DNA from: Salvator merianae
Lineage: Eukaryota > Chordata > Lepidosauria > Squamata > Teiidae
Direction of reading: 5' to 3'
Length of the DNA stretch: 64,000 nt
Assembly: GCA_003586115.2 (NCBI GenBank)
Contig: QVOM02000113.1
Location: 650,408-714,407 of the forward strand
This document shows, in pieces, positions 56,637-64,000 of this stretch; the first letter of the stretch is position 1, and each line of letters starts with the position of its first letter. Below the pieces are notes generated by a model, which did not search any database, had not been told where the DNA came from, and was given only the letters and a program-made list of their open reading frames with translations. The translations under genes and the position numbers were made by a program.

Positions 56637-56762
56637 CAGGTGGGGGGAGACTATTCCACAGTCTGTGGGGGGAGCACCATTAAGGCCCTACCCTGAATCC
56701 ACAACCCCTCAATTACTAAAAATGGAGGTACCAAGAGGGCCTCCCTAACAGATCTTAAGATG
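56637..56762 (+). repeat. Unclassified interspersed repeat block
   Basis: GTGGGGGGAGACTATTCCACAG, then CATTAAGGCCCTACCCTGA, then ACCAAGAGGGCCTCCCTAAC. This follows a recurrent squamate repeat segment (GGGAGTTCCACA..CACCA..AAGGCCCTG...GGGCCTC). Related in layout to 18290-18450. Family not named. Confidence 0.45.
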
Positions 56763-58426
56763 CTGTTACCAGTCATAGTCTAGACATGTGTATTATGTGG
56801 GGAAATTAGCTAGTCTAACCATGAGCTCCAGTGAGATCTTTAGCACTTATGGCTTTAATAAGGATAAATTGGCAAGTATTCCAGTAAAGGGTGCAAGCAA
56901 CAGGCAAGATAGACTCCCAAAGAGAGTTTCTTCAATAAAGAAAATATTTTATTAAGAAAGCAGCATCAAAAGAGGAAACTGACCATTTCTGGTGGGCATT
57001 GTGCAAAGTGCTTCAAAGAGATAGAAATACAAGCAAAAGGGAATCCCAATGATTGGCATAGGCACAAAGCAAACTAAAAAAGGTGCAGCAGCTTGGCACA
57101 GGAAAAATATCTGAGGTGAACTTTGGCAGTTTGGAAGGCACAGAGAAGAGGAAGGAAAGAACCTGACTTAAAAACACTACCTAACCAGAAGCAGGTGGTT
57201 CCCGCCCTTACTTACATCAAATAAACTTGGGAGCTATGTTCCTGGAGAACTTTTTTGCTAGATGAAAGATCAGGGGAGGAGAGAGATAGCTGCTCCTGGT
57301 GTCTTATTTTTATGTTCTCTAAATCTGGTGACAGAGACTCTGTCCCTACAGTCCAGCCCAGGGGGCAGGGGCTGGAGTTTCTATACAGGTGTATGACAAT
57401 CTTCAGGTGGAAAGAGAGGCAGGAAAATTAAAGAAAGAGAAGGTACAACACATGGGGTGGGGGGTGGAGGTTTCATACGGATTCATGGTGAAGGAGGGGC
57501 TAGAGGAACAATGGAAAAAGGAAGCAAGGAGATATGTGACTCAGGATGTTCTCACTTCAGGACAAAGAGGACTTTGATTACACATCTGAGTTGATGACTT
57601 GGCTCCACTGCAGACAGTGATCAAATCAGACTAGGAACAATAAGTTCAATCTGAACACATTAAGCCTATCCAGCATTCCAGATAAAGATCTCTCTGATAT
57701 TTACTGTAGATAAAGCTTGTCTGGATTGCCAAATAACTCTTATTCTTTAGTGTCTTGTTTTCCTCTCAAAATTCATTCACAGTTGTACATGCAGAGATAA
57801 ATAGGTTATACCCTGTCTGTCCATCCTTTGCAAATGTAGATTCCCTCAAATTTTGTGCTGCAGACAAACAACTTGTTTTGCAATATTTTCCTTTTTGCTG
57901 GAATGGAGGACTGTATTCTAAAAGTATATTTTTGGATCTTTGATATGGCCTGATACAGAAATCTCAGGTTTTCTGATCATAATTCTGTACTTCCAGCTCA
58001 AATGCAATAATATGCCAATTGCACAGTATTCATATAATGTCCAGAGGTGTGTGCTTCAGCAAAGTCCTTCCTTGGTTGGTGCTACACTTTCAAAGTAGGG
58101 GATTCTGGGAAGCACATGGCTGCAGCATGGGTAAGTCAATATAGAAAGAGATAGTGTCACTTCCTTGTAAATATCTGAAACCATGCCCATGTTTCCATTG
58201 CTGTGTTTCCAGGTGGCTGGGGCAGATGCCACTGCCATAGTGGCTTTGGCATGGCTTGGCAGAGGTCAGCTAAGGCACCTTCCCAGCTCCTTTTTCACTG
58301 GATAAGCCACCTTATATGGTGCAACTGTCCCTTGAACCAGTAGTAGGGCATTTCATCATGACATAGGCATTGTTGGACCAAGAGAAAACAATAACTGCTG
58401 ACTCCCACCAGATTCCTGGATTAATT
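56763..58426. other. No gene recognised
   Basis: The 56930-57370 part (AATATTTTATTAAGAAAG followed by purine-rich DNA) has the look of a reversed LTR R/U3 region, but no ends or duplication could be fixed. The rest is unique. Confidence 0.35.
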
Positions 58427-58513
58427 TAATTTAATTTATTAGATTTGTATGCCGCCCCTCTCCGTGGACTCGGAGCGGCTGGATGGAGCGGCTGGATGGA
58501 GCGGCTGGATGGA
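58427..58513 (-). repeat. LINE tail with internal 13-bp tandem triplication
   Basis: TTAATTTAATTTATTAGATT, then TGTATGCCGCCCCTCTCCG and GGACTCGGAGCGGC. This is the reversed 3' end of a squamate LINE/SINE tail with its CCGCCCCTCTCCG..CGGAGCGGC hairpin. Three perfect units of GCGGCTGGATGGA follow at 58475-58513, a local expansion at the broken edge. Confidence 0.8.
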
Positions 58514-59308
58514 GGGAGACATGAATATTGACAACCTAGGGGCAAGTCAAAGGCATCTGGATGCTGCAGTACAACATCTTTTGAACTGCAAGATTACATT
58601 TTTGGGGTTCACTCCCAATAATAAATAGTAAGCATTGATTATTCTAATTATTCCTTGGCAGTATCTTTACATTATTTTAAAGGCAAATCATCTGACTTGA
58701 AAATTAAGATGCCTTATGTATGTTTCTGTACATTAACACAAATGACATCTTCTTTTGGATTAATTAATTTAACAAGAAAATTTCATGAACATAAAATAGA
58801 TCTTCAGCACTTTCAACTGTTTTGTTCTGGCTATAATTATGTCTGATTACCTTTAAGCTCACATTTTTCTTTATTTTCTTTATTTTTTCACCATTATTCA
58901 AATCAACATGAATATAGTCTCCAGAGATATGGATTGGATAAAATTAAAATAAAAAGAGTGGATTTGATAAATTGGATATTACCAAATGTAATGGGATTTC
59001 ACACATATTTATTTTCAAATTACATAAATTAAATCCTTCTTAGGCTTCTGCATATAAGATCAAAGGTGTTTGGATTTTTTTTTTTTTTTCTCATTCACTG
59101 GTATATCAGACCAGCAAGAGTACTAAAAGCCCCCCTTCCACACTCCTGGTGTAACATAAGGAAAGCCCTGCTCCCTTCTGGTATACTCAGTGCATGAGGG
59201 ATGGAGCTTAGACCTGTCCAGACATGAGTAGGTGACTCAAAATAGCTGCCTGATCCAATAAACCAGTAGACCTTTTAAAGTAATTCTAGCAGCATATGAA
59301 GTTTCAGT
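58514..59308. other. No gene recognised
   Basis: AT-rich unique DNA with a T15 run at 59075-59089. Words at 59095-59120 (CACTGGTATATCAGACCAG) resemble the end of the next repeat. Confidence 0.4.
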
Positions 59309-59600
59309 AAACCAGACCACGGAGGTGTGATGATGGCATATGACTTCTGGTCCAGTATACCATGGAGAACCATCTTGGCAGTTCAATAAGACATGCCACT
59401 GAAATGGCTCCACCAGGAGATTTAAGGCCAGGAATTTTCATTCCTGGCATTGGAGCCTTTGAAGGTAGGTCTGAATCTGGCACAAGTTTTGAAGCAGGCA
59501 CTGTGGTTGGACTGGAAAGGTCATACCAATGCAGATGCCCTTGTTTTGGTCCAGGGAGAAGACATATCCCTTCAGCTGAATCAGAGCCAGACATTCTGAT
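59309..59600 (+). repeat. Dispersed repeat, copy B (pairs with 5508)
   Basis: Starts CAGTAAACCAGACCACGG and matches the minus strand of 5767 leftwards with substitutions. Two open frames on opposite strands (59362-59619 plus, 59304-59609 minus) have no recognisable domain and should not be read as genes. Confidence 0.45.
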
Positions 59601-59634
59601 CTGGTCCATCAGAGGTTAGTGGAGAATCACCATA

Positions 59635-59874
59635 AGACTGCATCCACACACATAAAAGCAGCTCAAAAGCAGCTTAGAGTTGGCTGCATGTAGACACTAG
59701 TGACCCCATCCCACTTCTAATCCACATTAAAGGCCAGAAAATGCACTTTGGAAACACTTTTTTGGGGGCTGATGTAGTTTATAGAAAATAGCATTTAGAT
59801 ATTACCACCTCTAGGTCACATTTGAGTGATTTTTTTTTTATTTTTTTTTTTACTGCATGTGGATGCAGACAGTC
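59635..59874. repeat. Dispersed repeat R2, most complete copy, with TIR-like ends
   Basis: Left end GACTGCATCCACACACA; right end GCATGTGGATGCAGACAGTC, roughly inverted to it. Inside are GCAGCTTAGAGTTGGC, CACTAGTGACC and AATCCACATTAAAGGCCAGA, shared with 51788 and (inverted) 29275. Likely a short non-autonomous DNA transposon; no target duplication found. A T-rich run lies at 59829-59851. Confidence 0.5.
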
Positions 59875-61861
59875 ATTCTGTACAAGGGAGACATCCTTCT
59901 AAATCAGTGAATTCACTCATGCTTCTGCATTTATGAATTTAAAAGAAAATGTGTTGCGAGCTTAATTACTAGGCATTTTGAAAACACTGCAGAATAAACA
60001 AACATTTGTTTTTCAGGAAACACTGGAGCTTATTTTATATAACTATTTTAGATTTGTAATTATTTAATGAATTCATAGCCTGCATTTCACAAGCATCTCT
60101 CTGGTCAAGTAAAAATGAATAAGAGGGAGGGGAAACTCTGTAAAGTACAGAACAATTTCATGCAGGATGAAAATATTATATACTTAATGCCTATGTGAAA
60201 TGGCTGCATCTTAATTAAGTGCTAAAATGAATATAAGTGGCTGAAATGCTTGGCAGAAACCCATGGAGCACTTGTGCGAGGGTGGTGGCAGAAAAAAGCA
60301 GAGCACCACTGAGCACCATAACAGTTACTTCTGAATAGGCATTGTTAGGAATGCAGTGGCACCTTCTTCCTGCTTGTAAAATTATTAAAGGTTTTGTTGT
60401 GTTTTCTTACTTATATTCAATAGCAACTATTAAATCTAGGGTGATGGGAAATCTCTCTTTAATATACCTGAATTGCAGGTTGATCTGCAATGGTCAAAAC
60501 TCAGTTCAAGGAGATCAGAAGACCTCCCATTGGAGATCTGTGAATGAATCTGATTCACCTAGACATTCCAGCTCATAGATTCTATCTCTTCTTTAATGTA
60601 CAAACCTATACTACTATCTGGGATAATTGTATCCCATTGGTTTTCATTGATTTACCAGGTTTCAATAATAGCATTTTTTATCCAACCTGAAGGATTCCAA
60701 CTCCCCTATTTTGGCTTGGAGGCTTCTGATATTTTCCTATAGACATTTGTATGCACTCCTCTGGTGCAAATTCAGTTTTGTAAGACCATGGGAATTCTTA
60801 AACTGCTTCTTACATTTTTCTCTTTGGTTCATTGCACACGTAACAACCGATCACTCAGTGCATACCCTGTTTTCCACCCTTCCCTGCATTCAGTTACTAA
60901 TCCTCATTACTATCTGTTCTACTTCCTTTCTTAGAAAATTCTGCCATTGCTGTTTGTCTTGGATAAAAATAACTGATATTAACAAGTTATTTTGTATCAA
61001 GTCAATGTATTGTGCATTTTGACATTCTTCAGCATAATAGTAGCAAATATTAAGTTAAGATGAAGATAGAACGTTAACATTTGATATATGTTCACCATAT
61101 TGTTGATTTCAATCTACTGTTTCTAAAATATTTGAAAATATTGTTTTCTTCAGCAGTCATTGATCAAGAAGAAAAATTGAAAAAATATTGTTGATTTTAC
61201 ACATATCAAAAACCTCTTGTTCACAGATATAAAACTCAAAAAAATAGATTTCATTCTAAATCAAACTCAGACTACTAGGCAGAGAGGTCTGTATCATGCT
61301 ACTAGACTATTGTGTCAACGGATACAGAATAATACACTGATATTTATGGCGTGACTGCGTGTCTTCTGTGATGCTTTGCTTTTGTGCAGCTGCATTCTTT
61401 CATAATCAGCAAACTGCTACTGCTATAAATGAATACTCCTTATGATATACCTATCAATTTAAAACAGTGCTTTACTCACACAATCCAGGGAAATGGGAAA
61501 ATTCTGAATTCCTTCTTGATGTGCTTATGAATGAATGATCTTGATGTTTGTGAGGAATATGTATACTGTGCACAAAATATTTTAGTTGGATACTCAGAAA
61601 CTATTAGAATGGTAGTGATCCAATACAGAAGACCTGACTTGTTACACCAAAAATGTAGTTTTAATTTCAAAGCAAATATAATATATTAATACACTGCAGA
61701 ATATGCAATTTCCTGTAAAATGTAAATGTTTACAGTGAAAGGTATGTTTTGTTGTTCAAATGGCAACTCTGCAGAAATTTAGCATGTCAGAGGCCATGAT
61801 CAGACACAGAATAAAAGAGCATCTCTATGGCATTTGATTGAAGGCTCTGAGATGGACTGTT
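59875..61861. other. Long unique AT-rich stretch, no gene recognised
   Basis: About 2 kb without recognised repeats. ATTA-rich around 60030-60240. A 103-codon frame at 60711-61022 has no domain. Confidence 0.4.
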
Positions 61862-61990
61862 CACATACCATCCGTCCCTCCCCACTCTCATGAATATTTT
61901 CTGCTAGAAAAGGTGAATTAGAGAAGGTTGGAGACATGAGGGCCACACACTGTCTCTCTGAGGCACTTCCAAGGTGCCTTTTCTGTTATG
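61862..61990 (+). repeat. Dispersed repeat R1, copy 4
   Basis: CCCTCCCCACTCTCATGAAT, then CTGCTAGAAAAGGTGAATTA, GAGAAGGTTGGAGACATGAG and GCCACACACTGTCTC. Collinear with 29071-29185. The clearest copy of the family. Confidence 0.6.
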
Positions 61991-62106
61991 TCTGATCAGA
62001 GCCAGAGATACAAATGTTTATAAAAAGAAAAAATATTATATGAAAGGGTAAAACATTCTAAGTGAGAAGCAACAGTACAAGCTGAAATCAGGAAGTAGTG
62101 ACCTTT

Positions 62107-62605
62107 GCCCTGTTTGCACTTAGCGAGAGGAACGTTCCTGTCCTCTCACTAGTCAGATGCTTTTGCACTAGCGAATGGAAACAGCAGCCCTGAATTGCAT
62201 CAAAGCCCACCTGATGCTCACCTGAAGCTAGGCAAGGTTGAGGCAGCAATTTGCAGCCCTGATTCTGACTTGCCCAATCAGGCACAGATCGGGGGAGGTC
62301 CATTTGCACTGCTTCCAGGTTTGAAATAGCAGCGGGGAGGGGCCCGCTTCGAAAACATCCCTCTCTCTTCGAATTCCTAGCCCTATGGTTTAGATTACTA
62401 GCTCTATCTTTGCATTCGTGCCTCTATGATTCCTGACATCACTTCCTGCCTAGTGCATTCCCATTCACACTGCTCCCTCTGCTGGTCAGCTTGCAGTCTT
62501 TTCCATTGCTGGCAAGTACAAATTGCACCCACCAGACTTCATCGTCACTGGCCTGAAGCCTGCTAGTCATTCTGTTCTTATCCTGTAAGTGTGAAAATGC
62601 ACTCC
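62107..62605. mobile_element. Probable TIR element
   Basis: Left end GCCCTGTTTGCACTTAGCGAG; right end CTGTAAGTGTGAAAATGCAC, roughly inverted (the right end reads GTGCATTTTCACACTTACAG on the other strand). The roughly 500-bp interior is GC-richer than its flanks and non-coding. Ends recall the AAGGCCCTTTC family (2741, 42187). No target duplication verified. Confidence 0.45.
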
Positions 62606-64000
62606 ATTGATAAAGACCGTGCTCTGGGGAAAATATTGTTTTGGGGAAATTATTTGTTGCCCAAGCATTAGACCTTTTTAGGGATCGATTTCTCGATTAT
62701 GGTTTTAATAACGCTGAATTGACATAGAAAATGCAAATAAAGAGGAGGTAAGCCTTGAAAAAAAAATGGTGCATCTTTATTAGGACCGAGCAAAAAGATT
62801 GAAATCCAAGGAAATAGCAATAAACAATGTAATTTGTTAGAATCAGTCAGTTTCATAGGTAGCATAGGTAGTTTGGCATTTGGAAAAGGAAAAGAAAAAG
62901 GCTTGGCTCCAAACTAAGTAAGGAGACCTAGTTAGTGTGTGTAAAAGGGGGAGAAGGGGGAGGGGGAAGAGACAGAGTCTGGGAGAAGCTAGCAATGGAA
63001 ACTAGAGAGGTTCCTAGCACTAGAGGAGTAAATCTCTCCCATTTGTAGTCTTCTCCAGGTAAATCTTCATCATACCAAAAAGGAAAATTTGGGGGGAAAA
63101 GATGCATAGGTCTCTTGCAGGCAAAATGGGTGAAAAATCAGAGAATGGGATGTGGACGAGGCTCCACAGCCTTACTCCTTTAGAAACAAAAACAGCTCTT
63201 TTGCCAAGAGGCATAGAGAGAGATATGGAATCCCTCTTTAAGTGAAATCAGCTCAAAAAGGAAAATAAAGGAAACTGCAAGCAAGCATTAGGATCAAGCA
63301 GCTCCTTAGAAAAATCTGTTCCCTCTCCATTTCAGGAGGGAGGTAAAACCAGCTCTCAGCCAGGTAAAATGGGGCTGAAATGCTCTCTGCTCCATAATGT
63401 CTCTTCTTCTCCTCACTCATGCTGCTTCTTCTTCTAGCTCATGTTTCTTCTTCTCCTAGCTAACTTCCTAATAGAAAAACCTGAACTTTTTATATTCTTT
63501 TTCCCAAGTAGAAAAAGGAGCAAACTTCCTTTTAGTTGGGCAAAGATGTGTGTTTGGTCACGCAGAGAGATAAACAGACAGCTACACTGGTTGATGAGCT
63601 TAAATAGTGCTATTTGCATTCTTAATGAGAAGTTCTCAAGATGTAGGTTTGAACAATAGGACTAGTTTTGATGGCCAGATGCTTGCCCAATCTTTTGTTA
63701 ACCATTAATGCATAATTTCCTGAGCTGACTCTCAGCAGCCAGGTTAATTTATTCAAGAGATAAGCAGAAGAAATCTGGTTTCTACAGGTTAGAAACCCTG
63801 TATTTGAAACCTTATAGTTATATTTCATAGGATCCATGCCAATCTGTACATAGTAATGCACTCCAGTTTCTGTATGACAGGGCTACAAGTGTCTGTGTTA
63901 TACCATTAGTCAAAAATCTGAAGAAGGCGCATGATCCCAGTGATAAAAGATGTTGGCTTCATAAAAACCACTAGGTTAGAAAGACCCTGGAAAGTTTTGC
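62606..64000. other. No gene recognised
   Basis: Purine-rich region at 62940-63000 (GGGGGAGAAGGGGGAGGGGG). Otherwise unique; chance frames only. TTTATTAGGACC near 62777 is reminiscent of a reversed LTR, unproven. Confidence 0.35.

Noticed and set aside
56780..57370. A further solo LTR in reverse orientation
   Set aside because: The TTTATTAAG and purine-rich texture is suggestive, but no TG..CA ends with matching flanks could be found.
1..64000. A CRISPR array, operon or other prokaryotic system
   Set aside because: No direct-repeat/spacer arrays or gene clusters; all evidence points to vertebrate non-coding DNA.

Overview
Organism and setting. The window looks like a non-coding stretch of a squamate reptile (lizard or snake) nuclear genome. 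It is AT-rich, lacks bacterial gene organisation, and carries a squamate-type repeat mix: CR1/L2-group LINE relics, an L1 3' end, LINE tails of the 'gccgcc...aaaggcgg' type, a tRNA-derived SINE fragment, long GATA (Bkm-type) and AAAG microsatellites, solo LTRs, and many short terminal-inverted-repeat (TIR) DNA elements. I could not narrow it below Squamata. I recognise no host exon, tRNA, snRNA or rRNA gene. The longest open frame (231 codons at 30144-30839) is the end of an L1 ORF2. The window is therefore intergenic or deep-intronic.

Layout. 1-6 kb: mostly unique AT-rich DNA, a palindromic hAT-like MITE (1912-2264), a TIR element near 2.75 kb and a probable solo LTR (3846-4105). 6-17 kb: an 821-bp TIR element with a perfect 8-bp target duplication (6434-7254), several microsatellites and long unique blocks. 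18-29 kb: LINE/SINE scraps, an endonuclease fragment of an L2-group LINE (23470-24120), a solo LTR with a perfect 5-bp target duplication (24772-25339), TIR elements and a SINE piece. 30-34 kb: the L1 3' end, a fold-back hAT-like MITE (31550-31747) and another MITE (33477-33817). 36-46 kb: a truncated MITE abutting a 276-bp block that recurs at 45.7 kb, a probable solo LTR, a Harbinger-like transposase relic and more TIR elements. 48-56 kb: a LINE C-terminal relic with a CR1 tail, a perfect 37-bp inverted repeat (53147/53648), and a long decayed L2-group LINE ORF2 ending with its 3' tail near 56.39 kb. 57-64 kb: repeat fragments and unique DNA.

How it works together. There is no operon or gene system. 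The window is an archive of transposition. The best supported observation is a family of non-autonomous elements with TAGGGATGTGCA ends and 8-bp target duplications. It is present at five places with at least three different interiors, so one transposase probably mobilised unrelated cargo. The perfect 37-bp inverted repeat and the duplicated 276-bp block are the structures least explained by ordinary annotation. All similarity statements come from reading by eye; no database was searched.
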